A stretch of 64,000 nucleotides of DNA from Polyangiaceae bacterium (GCA_015075635.1 JABTUA010000001.1:868001-932000), one strand, 5' to 3'. Shown: positions 43,025 through 53,041, counted from the stretch's first letter. Notes: a model not told the origin generated them from the sequence alone. Numbers and translations are program-made.

Positions 43025-46000
43025 ATGGCCTCCGCACGGCGCCCAATCGATTTCGGCCGCCTGTTGGCGAGGCTTTTGTGCGCCGTCTTCGCGCTGATCG
43101 GCGCCGTCCCCCTCGCGCTCGCGGTGGCCGTGCGCTCGCGTCCGGTGCTCGATTGGGCGTCGCGGGAGACCGCCAGGGTGCTCCAGCAGGAGCTCGGGGT
43201 CACGGCGAGCTACCGCGTCGAGATGCAGCTTCTACCGCTCAGGGTCGCGTTGAAGGACCTGGTGGTGCCCGCTTCCGACGGCGGCGCGCCGTTCCTCGTC
43301 GCGGAGAGCGCCTCGGTGCGTCCCAAGTTCTTCTCACTCCTGGCGGGCCGGCTCGACGTGGGGGACGTCGAGATCCAACGGCCGCGCACTCGGCTGGTCC
43401 TGCGTGACGGCAAGCTCGCGAACCTCAGCTACCGCTTGCCGGAGACGAAGGCTCCGTCCAAGAAGATGGAGCGCGCGCCCTTCGCCTCGCTCGGCGTCAC
43501 CGAGGCGGAGCTCGATCTCGACATTGACGGCTTCCGCGTGAAGACCGGCCCCATCGACCTGGACGTCTTCGCCGACAAGGGCCCATCCTTCGAGGTCGGC
43601 CTGCGCGCAGCCGAGACCAGCATCGTGTCGCCGCGCAAGGTGACGCTGAAGGCGGCGGAGACCGCGCCGAACCGCCGCGGCGAGCTCGACGCCGGCAGTC
43701 AGCGCGAGTTCACCTACACGGCGTACGACGAAGACGTGGTGTGCCAGCTCGACGTGCGGTTGCGCGTCGAGGGCGACAAGCTGCTGGTGCGGCGGCTGGC
43801 CCTGCTCGGCGTGGCCGATCAGGATCCGGCGGAGAACACCCTGCCCAAGTGTCTCGCGGAGGACGACGAGAGCGCCGCACGGGTGGCGCTCCGCTTGTCG
43901 CAGCTCCGGGTCGAGCCACGCGCCGGGCAGACCCCGCTGGTGGACGGGCACGTGGTGGCCCGCGCGCCGGCCGCCATCACCAACCGCTACGTGAACATGG
44001 CGCCGCTGGCGGGCTGGGCGGCCTTCGCCGGCGACGTGCGCTGGGACGGCCGCACCAAGCTGCCGGAGATCCGCGGCCGCCTGCGCGGCGGCGATCTCCA
44101 GCTCGACGTGTACCGGTTGGCGAAGAAGCTCGACGCCAGCGTCGAGCTCGAGAACGACCGCATCGACATCTCGCGCTTCGAGACCCACTTCGCCGAGGGC
44201 GTCCTGGTGGTCAGCGACGCGCGCATCGAGCCTCTGGCGAAGGGCGCGCCCATCACCGCGGCGCGGGTGGACGGGACCAACCAGTCGTTCTCCGCGCTGA
44301 TGCGCGACCTGGGCGTGACGCCGGACACCATCGTGACCTGGGATCTCGACAAGACCCGCGTCACCAAGATCAAAGGCACGCTCTCGCCGCTGCGCATCGA
44401 CGCGGACCTCGCGGCCGAGACCTCGGACTTCGAGGTGTACAACCGCGCGTACCACGACCCCGCGAGGAAGCACATGATCGGCGTACACGCCGCCAGCATC
44501 CGCGGGCGCGTCGCCGTGCGGCCGAATGCCCTCGAGTTCGTCGACACCAAGGCGACGTTCGGCAAGAGCACGGTGCTGGCTTCGCTGGTGTCGATCGGCT
44601 TCCACAACGACATCGAGCTGAAGATCGGCAAAGGCTCGAAGATCGACCTCTCGGACGTGAGCCCGCTGGTGGACATACCCTGGGCCGGCACCGCCGACCT
44701 GGCCGTGCAGATGGCTGGAAAATCGGGCGATCCGTTGCTGACCGGCGATCTCGCCATCTCGAAGTTCGAGTTCGGCGGCTTCCCGGTCGGGGACATCAAG
44801 AGCAGCAAGGTCAAGTTCCGCCCGCTGGTCGTGGACCTGACCGACGTGCGCGGGCAGAAGGGCAAGAGCGACTTCGTGGTACCGACCGCGCGCCTCGACT
44901 TCGACAGCGGCTCCACGGTGCTCCTGGACGCCAACCTGCAGTCCGAGCGCTTCGACCTTCGGGACTTCTTGGCGATGTTCCTGTTCGACCAGGACCCGCG
45001 CTTCGATCCCATCTTCGGCGCCGGCAAGGTGGACGCGCGCGTTCACTACGACCTCGGCGGCAAGAAGGACCGCTGCGGGGGCGGCTACCTGAGCGTGCTC
45101 GGGCGCGTGGACATGAAGAACCTCGATCTCTTCGAGGAGAAATACGACGCCGGCCGCGCCGATTTCGAGTTCCGCTGGCTCGACCGCGACGCCAGCTACC
45201 TCGGCATCGAGATGGACGTGCCGAGCATGACTCTGTCCAAGGGCACCGGCACTCTGCTGGGCTCGCTGAGCATGCGGAAGGGTGGCGTGGTGCGCGGCAA
45301 CCTGGTGGGCACCTCCGTGCCGCTCTCGAAGATCGACAGTATGGGCACGCTGGGCGCGCTGGTGGAGGCCCGCGGCAGCGGCATCGCCGAGGTCAGCGGC
45401 AGCGTGGACGAGCTGGCCTTCACCAGCCACGTGCGGGTCTCGCCGATGCGAGTGGGCAGCCAGACGCTGCCCAGCTCCGAGCTGGGGATCACGCTGAAAC
45501 CCGTGAAACGCCCGCTCAAGGTGGTAGGCCGCACACGCTGCGGTGGAGCGGTGACGGCACCCTTCGATCGCGCGGAGTGGGAGTCGGATCCAACCGCCGG
45601 CACCTTCCACGTGGACGGCAAGATGTTCGGCGGCCAGGTCGCCTTCAAGGACCTGCGCGTGACCCGCCAGCGCAAGAAGAACGTGAAGGGAAGGCTGGAC
45701 TTCCAGGACCTGGACCTGGGCGCCTTCGCCGAGCTCGCGCCTTCCGGGGCGAGCGGCAAGACCACCGGCAAGCTGAGCGGCAAGATGCAGATCGACGACC
45801 TCTTGCTCGATCGCCCGAGCGCGGCCAAGGGCACGTTCGTCATCGAGCGCCTGGCGGTCGCGCGCGGCGGGCTGGGGGCGGAGGTGTTGCCCGGCTCGAA
45901 GCCCATCGCGCTCGCCGACGGCAAGCTCAGCATGCCGGCGCTGGCGCTGGCGCTGCGTACCCCGGGCGGGCAGGAGAGCATCTTCGACGTGAAAGGCACG

Positions 46001-47455
46001 GTCGGCGATCTGGGCAAGAGCTCGACCGTGGACGCCTCGCTAGCGCTCAGGCCAATGGACCTCGAGAAGCTCTCCGGAGCGTTCCCGCGCGTTCAGAGCG
46101 TGAAGGGCAAGCTCGCCGGTGGGCTCAAGGTGACTGGTCCGGTAGCGGCGCTACGCTACCAGGGCGGTTTCGACCTCGACGGCGGTGAGGTGCTGCTCCG
46201 CGGCTTCGCGCCCATCACCCAGGTGAAGGTCTCGCTCAACGTGGACAACGACGAGCTCAGGCTGACGCGGGGCTCCGCGCGCATCGGCTCCGGGTCGCTG
46301 AAGATCGCCGGCAGCGCGCCGCTCAAGGGCTTCCAGCTCGGCAGCGCCACCGGCACCATCACCGCCCGCGACATCGCGCTGCCGCTGGCCGAGGGCGTGA
46401 AGGGCAGCGTGGACGCCGATCTTCAGGCCAAGTGGGAGCCCCCCGCCGACGGCGAGAGCGAGCGCAAGCTGCCGAGCGTCACCGGCAACGTGCTGCTCAA
46501 GTCCTTCGAGTACACGCGGCCCGTGGTCATGACCGCGGACATCGCGACCCTGGCCCAGCGCGGCAAGCGCACCGCGTTCGAGGCCTACGATCCGGCGGAC
46601 GACTTCATCGACTTCGACGTGACGCTGAAGAGCGATCGCGCGCTCAAGCTGCGCAACAACCTGATCGAGGCCGAGCTCCAGCTCGATCCAGAGGGGCTCA
46701 CCCTGGCGGGCACCAACCAGCGCTTCGGCATGCGCGGCGAGGTGAAGCTCAAGCAAGGTGGGACCATCAAGCTCCGGCGCAACGAGTTCGAGATCCGCCA
46801 GGGCGTGGTGCGCTTCGACGACCTGACGCGCATCGCGCCGCAGGTGGACGTGACCGCCGTCACCGAGTACCGCCGCTATAGCGAGTCGAGCCAGGCCGAG
46901 AAGGGCGCGCAGTCCACGTCGAGCTCCGGCGGGAGCCAGGCCGGCGCCGCCCAGGGCGGCCGCTGGCGCATCTCGATGCGCGCCCACGGCGACGCGGACA
47001 AGCTCAACATCGACCTGACCAGCGATCCGGCGCTGGCGCAGGACGACATCTTCCTGCTCCTCACCGTGGGCCTGACGCGCGCGGAGCTGGATCAGGCCCA
47101 GAGCGCCAGCGTGGGTGAGAGCGTGGCGCTCGAGGCCCTGGGCACCTTGAGCGGCGCCGACCGTGCGGTGACCGAGGCGCTGCCGGTGATCGACGAGTTC
47201 CGCTTCGGCAGCGCGTATTCGTCGCGCACCGGGCGCACCGAGCCCACCGTGACCATCGGCAAGCGCCTGGCCGAGCGCATCCGCGCCAACGTGACCAGCG
47301 GCCTGGCCGAGTCCCGCGAGATCCGCTCGAACCTGGAGTGGCGCCTGAACAACCGCGTCAGCCTGGAGGGCTCCTACGACAACGTGAACGACATCTCGAG
47401 CTCGTCACTCGGCAACTTGGGCGCCGACATCCGCTGGCGGCTGGAGTTCGAGTAG
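43025..47455 (+). CDS. tamB: TamB-family translocation/assembly protein
   Basis: A 1476-residue protein with an N-terminal membrane anchor (LLARLLCAVFALIGAVPLALAVAV). A very long beta-taco/AsmA-like region follows, in which short alternating strands repeat without catalytic motifs. The C-terminal 250 residues match the TamB (DUF490) domain: LTLAGTNQRFGMRGEVKLKQGGTIKLRRNEFEIRQGVVRFDD, IAPQVDVTAVTEYRRYS, and the end DIFLLLTVGLTRAEL...EWRLNNRVSLEGSYDNVND. TamB-like proteins span the periplasm and carry phospholipids to, or assemble proteins in, the outer membrane. No tamA/bamA gene is adjacent. A linker of Ser/Gly/Ala near residue 1290 interrupts the domain. Confidence 0.92.
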   Translation: MASARRPIDFGRLLARLLCAVFALIGAVPLALAVAVRSRPVLDWASRETARVLQQELGVTASYRVEMQLLPLRVALKDLVVPASDGGAPFLVAESASVRPKFFSLLAGRLDVGDVEIQRPRTRLVLRDGKLANLSYRLPETKAPSKKMERAPFASLGVTEAELDLDIDGFRVKTGPIDLDVFADKGPSFEVGLRAAETSIVSPRKVTLKAAETAPNRRGELDAGSQREFTYTAYDEDVVCQLDVRLRVEGDKLLVRRLALLGVADQDPAENTLPKCLAEDDESAARVALRLSQLRVEPRAGQTPLVDGHVVARAPAAITNRYVNMAPLAGWAAFAGDVRWDGRTKLPEIRGRLRGGDLQLDVYRLAKKLDASVELENDRIDISRFETHFAEGVLVVSDARIEPLAKGAPITAARVDGTNQSFSALMRDLGVTPDTIVTWDLDKTRVTKIKGTLSPLRIDADLAAETSDFEVYNRAYHDPARKHMIGVHAASIRGRVAVRPNALEFVDTKATFGKSTVLASLVSIGFHNDIELKIGKGSKIDLSDVSPLVDIPWAGTADLAVQMAGKSGDPLLTGDLAISKFEFGGFPVGDIKSSKVKFRPLVVDLTDVRGQKGKSDFVVPTARLDFDSGSTVLLDANLQSERFDLRDFLAMFLFDQDPRFDPIFGAGKVDARVHYDLGGKKDRCGGGYLSVLGRVDMKNLDLFEEKYDAGRADFEFRWLDRDASYLGIEMDVPSMTLSKGTGTLLGSLSMRKGGVVRGNLVGTSVPLSKIDSMGTLGALVEARGSGIAEVSGSVDELAFTSHVRVSPMRVGSQTLPSSELGITLKPVKRPLKVVGRTRCGGAVTAPFDRAEWESDPTAGTFHVDGKMFGGQVAFKDLRVTRQRKKNVKGRLDFQDLDLGAFAELAPSGASGKTTGKLSGKMQIDDLLLDRPSAAKGTFVIERLAVARGGLGAEVLPGSKPIALADGKLSMPALALALRTPGGQESIFDVKGTVGDLGKSSTVDASLALRPMDLEKLSGAFPRVQSVKGKLAGGLKVTGPVAALRYQGGFDLDGGEVLLRGFAPITQVKVSLNVDNDELRLTRGSARIGSGSLKIAGSAPLKGFQLGSATGTITARDIALPLAEGVKGSVDADLQAKWEPPADGESERKLPSVTGNVLLKSFEYTRPVVMTADIATLAQRGKRTAFEAYDPADDFIDFDVTLKSDRALKLRNNLIEAELQLDPEGLTLAGTNQRFGMRGEVKLKQGGTIKLRRNEFEIRQGVVRFDDLTRIAPQVDVTAVTEYRRYSESSQAEKGAQSTSSSGGSQAGAAQGGRWRISMRAHGDADKLNIDLTSDPALAQDDIFLLLTVGLTRAELDQAQSASVGESVALEALGTLSGADRAVTEALPVIDEFRFGSAYSSRTGRTEPTVTIGKRLAERIRANVTSGLAESREIRSNLEWRLNNRVSLEGSYDNVNDISSSSLGNLGADIRWRLEFE

Positions 47456-47458
47456 ACG

Positions 47459-49426
47459 TCACCTCGCGAGCACGAGCCCGAACGCGCGCGCGCCGTCGTC
47501 CTTGACCTCGACCCGGCCCGTCGCGAAGTCTGCGTCGAGCGCGGGGTCCTTGTCCGCGGTCGAGGTCTTCTGGTCGTGCAGGCGCGCGAGCTTGCCGTCG
47601 GCGCCGAGCGTGCAGGGCAGCGCGAAGCCCGGGCGCATGCTGTCGTAGACGACCTTCGCGCCGCAGGCGAGCTTGGCGCGACACGAGGTCTGCCCTGCGC
47701 TCACCACGAAGGGCCGGGCTTCGAGCCGGCAGCGCGCGCCGCTGCGTGCCGGAGCCGCGCCGGTCGCTTCCTTCACGGTGAGCTCGAGCCCGAGCGGCTC
47801 CCAGACCACGGGCGTGGTCGGCGCCAGAATGGGCTCGCCGCTCCGCGGCTCGCTGTGGGGATCGAGCGCGAGCGTGACCACCCACTCCGGCAGCTCGGTG
47901 TTCTCGACCTTGCCCAGGCGCGGCCCGCTGTCGAGCTGGAGCTGCGGTCGCCCCGAGCGTTGGCCGATGTCCGAGTACTTGGTGAAGTAGACCCAGCCCG
48001 CGTCGGTGCGCCCCTCGGCGAAGCCCCAGCTGCGATTGGACACGCCGTTCATCGGGCGCGAGTCGTCGTAAAGCACCTGGTCTCCGCACGAGAGCTTCGC
48101 GGTGCGGATGGCGTGGCCGTCCGTCTCCACGTCGAATCGGCACGGGCTGCCCGGCTTCAGGGCGAGGCCCTGGGCCTTCTGCACCTTGCCGCGGAAGATC
48201 AGCGCGACCAGCGGCTTCGGCGCGACGGCGGTCGCGGCGGGCGTGGGTTCGGTCGCCGTGACGGCGCGGGCCGCGCCAGCGTTGCTCTGCTTCTTGGGGA
48301 GGAACAGCAGCGCGGGGACCACCACCGCCACCACGATCGCACCCGTGATGGCGAGAGCGAGCGCAGGGCTCGGCCGCTTGTCGCGCGGCGCGCGCTGCTG
48401 GAGCGCCCGGGGCGCGAGGGCCGGGGCTCTCGCCGCGGCGAGCTCCCGCGCGGCGCGCTCCTCGGCGAGGGCGCGCAGGCGAGCGCGGGCGTGGCTCGGG
48501 CCCTGGAACAGCATCCACCAGAGCAGGCGCTTCGGCGCGTGGTGGCCCAGGCCTCGGAGCGCGGCCGGCGGCAGCCGGCTCACGGCGTTGCAGAAGCGGC
48601 AGGTGACCACCGTGCTCGAGCCGGTGACCGCGAGCGGAGCGGAGCAGTTCGGGCAGCGGAGGAGCACGGCGCCACCGGCGTCGTTCTGGACGTCAACCGG
48701 CAGATTCGCCCGCTCGTGCTCCTCGGCGACGACGCCGCGCAAGGCCGGGTAGCGCCGGGCAACGCTCGGCGGGCGGTCGTAGCTGTGGCTCTTCTGGCAG
48801 CTCGGGCAGCGCGTGACGAGGCTCGCTTCCGTGAGCTCCGTCAAGGCCAGGGGAGTGCGGCACCCCTCGCACAGCGGATGCCCCAGCATCGCGCACAAGG
48901 TCATCGCGTGCCCCTCGTCGTCGTCGCCTTGCTGCTGCTCGGCGAAGGTGCGCTCGACGCCGACGTTCGCGACCTCGTTGTCGAGCGCCACGGAGACGGA
49001 CTGCGGGAACCTCCCCTCGGGGCTGCCGGCGAGATCGCCGACGGCGTGGGCGAAGTCCACGGACTTCCACCACTGCTCCGGATCGAAGCGTTGATCGACG
49101 CCGCAACGCAGACACATCACCGAGCCGTCCACGTCCAGGTGATTCAGCGGCGAGACGTGGCCGCAGGCGCGGCACTGGAAGCTCGCCATCACCCCGACCC
49201 AGTACGGGTCTTGGCCGAGCCCCGGCAGCGCCACGCGCCCGCCGTCGAGCGAGCTCTGGCACACCTCGCAGACCGAGAGTCCCTTCGGCGCGAGCGCGCC
49301 GCAGCCGGAGCAGGCGCCCTCCACGGCGGTGGTGGCGGTGCGTTCCGGGGCCGAAGCGCCGCACGCACCGCAGAAGCGCGCACCGGCTTCGAGCGGCGAT
49401 CGGCAGCGGACGCAGGACAGCGCCAT
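47459..49426 (-). CDS. Multi-zinc-ribbon, single-membrane-span protein of unknown function
   Basis: A 655-residue protein from the ATG at 49426. The N-terminal 290 residues hold five or six CxxC zinc-knuckle pairs: CVRCRSP...FCGACG, CSGCGALAPKGLSVCEVC, CRACGHVSPLNHL...MCLRCG, CEGCRTPLAL...RCPSCQ and LRCPNCSAPLAVTGSSTVVTCRFC. A helix with GPSHARARLRALAEERAARELAAA leads to one transmembrane segment (LALAITGAIVVAVVVPALLF). The C-terminal 260 residues are a repeated beta domain containing CRFDVETDGHAIRTAKLSCGDQVLYDDSRPMNG and CRLEARPFVVSAGQTSCRAKLACGAKVVYDSMRPGF, which are clearly two copies of one module. The zinc ribbons face the cytoplasm and the repeats the periplasm if the topology is N-in. 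No family was recognised. Confidence 0.78.
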   Translation of the reverse strand: MALSCVRCRSPLEAGARFCGACGASAPERTATTAVEGACSGCGALAPKGLSVCEVCQSSLDGGRVALPGLGQDPYWVGVMASFQCRACGHVSPLNHLDVDGSVMCLRCGVDQRFDPEQWWKSVDFAHAVGDLAGSPEGRFPQSVSVALDNEVANVGVERTFAEQQQGDDDEGHAMTLCAMLGHPLCEGCRTPLALTELTEASLVTRCPSCQKSHSYDRPPSVARRYPALRGVVAEEHERANLPVDVQNDAGGAVLLRCPNCSAPLAVTGSSTVVTCRFCNAVSRLPPAALRGLGHHAPKRLLWWMLFQGPSHARARLRALAEERAARELAAARAPALAPRALQQRAPRDKRPSPALALAITGAIVVAVVVPALLFLPKKQSNAGAARAVTATEPTPAATAVAPKPLVALIFRGKVQKAQGLALKPGSPCRFDVETDGHAIRTAKLSCGDQVLYDDSRPMNGVSNRSWGFAEGRTDAGWVYFTKYSDIGQRSGRPQLQLDSGPRLGKVENTELPEWVVTLALDPHSEPRSGEPILAPTTPVVWEPLGLELTVKEATGAAPARSGARCRLEARPFVVSAGQTSCRAKLACGAKVVYDSMRPGFALPCTLGADGKLARLHDQKTSTADKDPALDADFATGRVEVKDDGARAFGLVLAR

Positions 49427-49448
49427 GGCGCCAGCATACAATCACGGG

Positions 49449-51425
49449 ATGCGTCGCGCGGGGTGTCTGCTCGGTCTGCTTGGGCTCGTGGGCTGTAGCG
49501 GCGAAGACGAGCCGGCGGTCGACACCGCGTCGGTGGTGGTGCTTTACGGTGCGCCCGCGGAGACCGAGCTCACGCTCTTTCCTTCCGACCGCTACACGGT
49601 CGCCGACCCGAGCACGCCCTCCGGGCTGCGGGTGCACATCGGCAGCGACAACACCGTCGATCAGCTGGTGACGGCGTACCCGACGACCCTGGCGCAGCTG
49701 AACGAGCTCGACGGCTTCTCCACCACGGGGGGCGTCGGCGTGCGCCTGTCTGGGCCCATCGACCCGCGCGGGCTGGTGAAGCTGCCGACGGCGGATCCGC
49801 CGGTCCTCGATCCGGTGAAGGACGCGAGCGACTACACGAAGAGCGGCACGCCGTTGTTCCTGGTCGAGCTCGACAGCGGCAAGGCCATCGGCATCGTGCC
49901 GCGCTACTTCGAGCAGCTGAAGGACGTGGACTTCCCCAGCGACGACTTCACGCTCCTGGCGGAGCCGGCGACGCCGCTCCTGCCCGGCAAGCGCTACGTG
50001 CTCGGCGTCACCGACGAGCTCTGGGCCTTGGACGGCACCCGGGTCGGTCGGTCGAGCGCGATGCAGAGGGCGCTCGGCAGCTCCAAGGACGACTACGACG
50101 TGGCGCTCCGCGCGGCCCTCGACCAGGCGGCGCCCGTGGTGGGCACGACGCGCGCGCACGTGGTGGCCGGCACGCTGTTCACGACGGCGAGCGTGCAGCA
50201 CGCGATGATCGCGGCGGCCAAGGCGCGCCGAGCGGCGCCGGTGCCGCCGCTCGTGGGCAGCTGGAGCGTCGAGCAAGCGCCCGTCGCGTCGGACGCGCGC
50301 GCGCGGTTCAAGGCCAGCTTCCCGGCGCCGGAGTTCCGAAAAGGCAAGCCCGACGGCAAGTGGCAGCTCGGCGCCGGCGGTGCGCCGGTCGAGCAGAAGT
50401 CGGTGGACATGGAGACGTTCCTCGCGTTCTCCGACGCCAGCGTCAGCGGGCCGCGACCGGTCGTGATCTTCCAGCACGGGCTGGGCGGCGACAAGGACGG
50501 CAACTGGGGCACCGCCGAGCGCCTGGCCGCGCTGGATCCGAACGGGGTCGCCGTGTTCGCGATCGACTCGCCGGAGCACGGCTCGCGCGGCAGCGGCGGC
50601 GGCTCGGTGGTGTCGAGCGCGTTCAGCTTCTTCGGCGTGGAGCAAGGCTCCATGGAGTTCGACATCGGCCGCGCGCGGGACAACTTCCGCCAGATGGCGC
50701 TCGACCAGCTGGAGCTGGTGCGCTTCATCCAGACGCTCGGCACGCTCGATTTGTTGCCGCTGGACGCGAGCGGCAACCCGGCGCCGGACGGCAAGCCCGA
50801 TCTCGACGTGTCGCGCATCCTCTACATCGGGCACTCTTTTGGCAGCGTGCAGGGGGCCAGCGTGTTCGCGCTCGCACCGGAGATCACCCAGGCCACCTGG
50901 AACGTGGGCGGAGCGGGGTTGATGATGCTGCTCCGGGACTCGAACCTGTTCAGCATCGGGGTCATCAAGTCGCTGACGCCGCCCGGCACGCCCTTCGGCG
51001 CGGTGGCGCGGTTCATGGCCTTCTCCCAGGCCATCGTCGATCCGGGCGACCCGCTGAACTACGCGCGGCACGCGGCGCTCGAGCCCCTCGACGGCGTCCC
51101 GAGCTGGAAGCCGCGCGACGTCTTGATCCAAGAGGTCGTGAACGACGCCATCGTGCCGAACTCGACCAGCGAGGCGCTGGCCCGCGCGACCGGCGCCGGG
51201 CTCATGCACCGCGCCTCCGAGGCCTCCGGGTTCGCCGAGGTCGGCTCGCCGACCACCGGCAACGTGGGCGGGGCGACCGCGGTCTTGTGTCAGTTCGACA
51301 AGGTCGGCGGCAAGGTGGCCGACCACGGCGGCCTGATCTTCACCGACGAGGCCATCGGCCAGTACGTCGAGTTCTTCACGACGGGCCTCCAGAACGGCCA
51401 CGGCAGCGTGAAGTCGCCGTACTGA
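49449..51425 (+). CDS. Lipase-like alpha/beta-hydrolase lipoprotein
   Basis: A 658-residue lipoprotein starting at 49449 (RRAGCLLGLLGLVGC, lipobox). The N-terminal half has strand-rich repeats (SGLRVHIGSDNTVDQL, LLPGKRYVLGVTDELWALDG). The C-terminal half is an alpha/beta-hydrolase: PVVIFQHGLGGDKDG (oxyanion-type HG), then LDVSRILYIGHSFGSVQGASVFAL with the nucleophile elbow G-H-S-F-G, and a later DHG that may supply the catalytic His. It belongs with the large bacterial secreted lipases/esterases. It is divergent from the zinc-ribbon gene, with only 22 bases between the starts, and is followed 17 bases downstream by the AGPS-like gene, a possible operon acting on lipids. Confidence 0.82.
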   Translation: MRRAGCLLGLLGLVGCSGEDEPAVDTASVVVLYGAPAETELTLFPSDRYTVADPSTPSGLRVHIGSDNTVDQLVTAYPTTLAQLNELDGFSTTGGVGVRLSGPIDPRGLVKLPTADPPVLDPVKDASDYTKSGTPLFLVELDSGKAIGIVPRYFEQLKDVDFPSDDFTLLAEPATPLLPGKRYVLGVTDELWALDGTRVGRSSAMQRALGSSKDDYDVALRAALDQAAPVVGTTRAHVVAGTLFTTASVQHAMIAAAKARRAAPVPPLVGSWSVEQAPVASDARARFKASFPAPEFRKGKPDGKWQLGAGGAPVEQKSVDMETFLAFSDASVSGPRPVVIFQHGLGGDKDGNWGTAERLAALDPNGVAVFAIDSPEHGSRGSGGGSVVSSAFSFFGVEQGSMEFDIGRARDNFRQMALDQLELVRFIQTLGTLDLLPLDASGNPAPDGKPDLDVSRILYIGHSFGSVQGASVFALAPEITQATWNVGGAGLMMLLRDSNLFSIGVIKSLTPPGTPFGAVARFMAFSQAIVDPGDPLNYARHAALEPLDGVPSWKPRDVLIQEVVNDAIVPNSTSEALARATGAGLMHRASEASGFAEVGSPTTGNVGGATAVLCQFDKVGGKVADHGGLIFTDEAIGQYVEFFTTGLQNGHGSVKSPY

Positions 51426-51442
51426 TCGACTAACCTCCCGGC

Positions 51443-53041
51443 ATGTCCGAGCGAAGCTTCTGGGGCTGGGGCAACCGAGACGTGGGGCCAGATCCAGCCG
51501 CGCTGGTCGCGGTGGAGGCCGCGCTGCCCTCGCTGCTCGGGATGCCGGCGCTCGTGGCTCGCCCCGCGCCGCGGCTCGAGGACATCACGCTGCGCCCTCC
51601 GCGTCTGTCGCCGACCCCGGCCATCGCGGGGCTCCTGTCGGGCGATCCCTTCGAGCGCGCGCTGCACAGCTACGGCCGGGGTTATCGCGATCTGGTGCGC
51701 AGCTTCGCCGGGCAGTTCGACAACCCGCCGGACTTCGTCGCCTTCCCGGAGAACGAGGCGGACGTGGCGGCGCTCCTGGACTTCTGCGGCTCTCGGCAGA
51801 TCGCCGCCATTCCCTTCGGCGGCGGCTCCAGCGTGTGCGGCGGTGTCGAGCCCACGCGAAGCCAGCGTTACCGCGGCGTCATCAGCGTCGATCTGCGGCG
51901 CATGAACAAGGTGCTCGAGATCGATCACCTGTCGCGTGCAGCGCGCATCCAGGCCGGAGCGTTCGGCCCGGAGCTCGAGGCGGAGCTCCGCGCGCGCGGG
52001 CTCACGTTGCGCCACTACCCGCAGTCGTTCGAATTCTCCACGCTGGGCGGCTGGATCGCCACGCGCTCCGGCGGGCATTTCGCCACCGGACCGACGCACA
52101 TCGACGAGCTGGTCGAGTCGCTGCGGGTGGTCACCCCGCGCGGCCTGGTGGAGACGCGCCGCCTGCCCGGCGACGGGGCCGGTCCGAGCCCGGAGCGGCT
52201 CTTCATCGGCTCGGAGGGCGCGTTCGGCGTGATCACCGAGGCCTGGATGCGCGTGTTCGAGCGCCCGCGCTTCCGCGCCAAAGCCAGCGTGCGCTTCCCC
52301 GACTTCGCGAGCGGGCTGCGCGCGGTGCGCGGTCTCGCGCAGTCAGGCCTCATGCCAGCGAACTGCCGCCTGCTCGATCCGCTGGAGGCCATGATGAACG
52401 GCGCGGCGGGCGGCGACGTCGCCGTGCTGATGCTCGGGTTCGAGTCGAGCGACCACGAGCTCGACGCCTGGGCGGAGCGCGCCGCCGAGATCTGCCGCGA
52501 CCACGGCGGCAGCGTGCCGGACAAGGCGCTGCACACCCGCCACGAAGACTCGGGCACGCGCGACGCGGCGGAGGGCGCCTGGCGCGAGGCCTTCCTGCGC
52601 GCGCCCTACCTGCGCGACGCGCTGGTCGCTCGCGGCGTGTTCGTCGAGACCTTCGAGACCGCCGTCACCTGGGACAAGCTCGAGGCCCTCGACGCGAGCG
52701 TGTTGGAGGCCGCGCGCATCGCCGCGGGCGAGAAGGCGCTGGTCAGCTGCCGCATTACGCATGCGTATCCGGACGGCGCGGCGCCCTACTTCACCGTGAT
52801 CACCCCGGCGCGGATCGGCTCGGAGCTCGCGCAATGGCAGGAGCTCAAGACCGCCATCACCGACGCGATGCTCGCGGCGGGTGGCACCACGACCCATCAC
52901 CACGCGGTGGGGCGCGACTTTCGCCCCTGGTACGAGCGCCAGAGCTCGCCGCTCGTGCTGGCGAGCCTCGGGGCGGTCAAGCGCGAGCTCGATCCCTCGA
53001 ACGTGCTCAACCCTGGCGTGCTCTTGCCAGAACGGAGCTGA
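51443..53041 (+). CDS. Alkylglycerone-phosphate synthase-like FAD enzyme
   Basis: A 532-residue FAD-linked oxidase with VAO-type PCMH domains. It opens FWGWGNRDVGP, resembling the WGWG motif of alkyl-DHAP synthases. The FAD pyrophosphate loop is FGGGSSVCGGVEP, then YPQSFEFSTLGGWIATRSGGHFATGPTHIDELVESLRVVTPRG. The C-terminus carries GGTTTHHHAVGRDFRPWYERQ, the HHH motif around the active-site base of this family. AGPS makes the ether bond of ether phospholipids. M. xanthus makes ether lipids that trigger fruiting-body development, so a similar role is plausible here. The gene follows the lipase-like lipoprotein by 17 bases. Substrate assignment is by family resemblance only. Confidence 0.85.
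   Translation: MSERSFWGWGNRDVGPDPAALVAVEAALPSLLGMPALVARPAPRLEDITLRPPRLSPTPAIAGLLSGDPFERALHSYGRGYRDLVRSFAGQFDNPPDFVAFPENEADVAALLDFCGSRQIAAIPFGGGSSVCGGVEPTRSQRYRGVISVDLRRMNKVLEIDHLSRAARIQAGAFGPELEAELRARGLTLRHYPQSFEFSTLGGWIATRSGGHFATGPTHIDELVESLRVVTPRGLVETRRLPGDGAGPSPERLFIGSEGAFGVITEAWMRVFERPRFRAKASVRFPDFASGLRAVRGLAQSGLMPANCRLLDPLEAMMNGAAGGDVAVLMLGFESSDHELDAWAERAAEICRDHGGSVPDKALHTRHEDSGTRDAAEGAWREAFLRAPYLRDALVARGVFVETFETAVTWDKLEALDASVLEAARIAAGEKALVSCRITHAYPDGAAPYFTVITPARIGSELAQWQELKTAITDAMLAAGGTTTHHHAVGRDFRPWYERQSSPLVLASLGAVKRELDPSNVLNPGVLLPERS

Noticed and set aside
43334-45610. A 758-codon antisense open frame opposite tamB
   Set aside because: High GC keeps antisense frames open here; the composition (His/Ala/Arg/Glu-rich, no domains) is that of a shadow frame.
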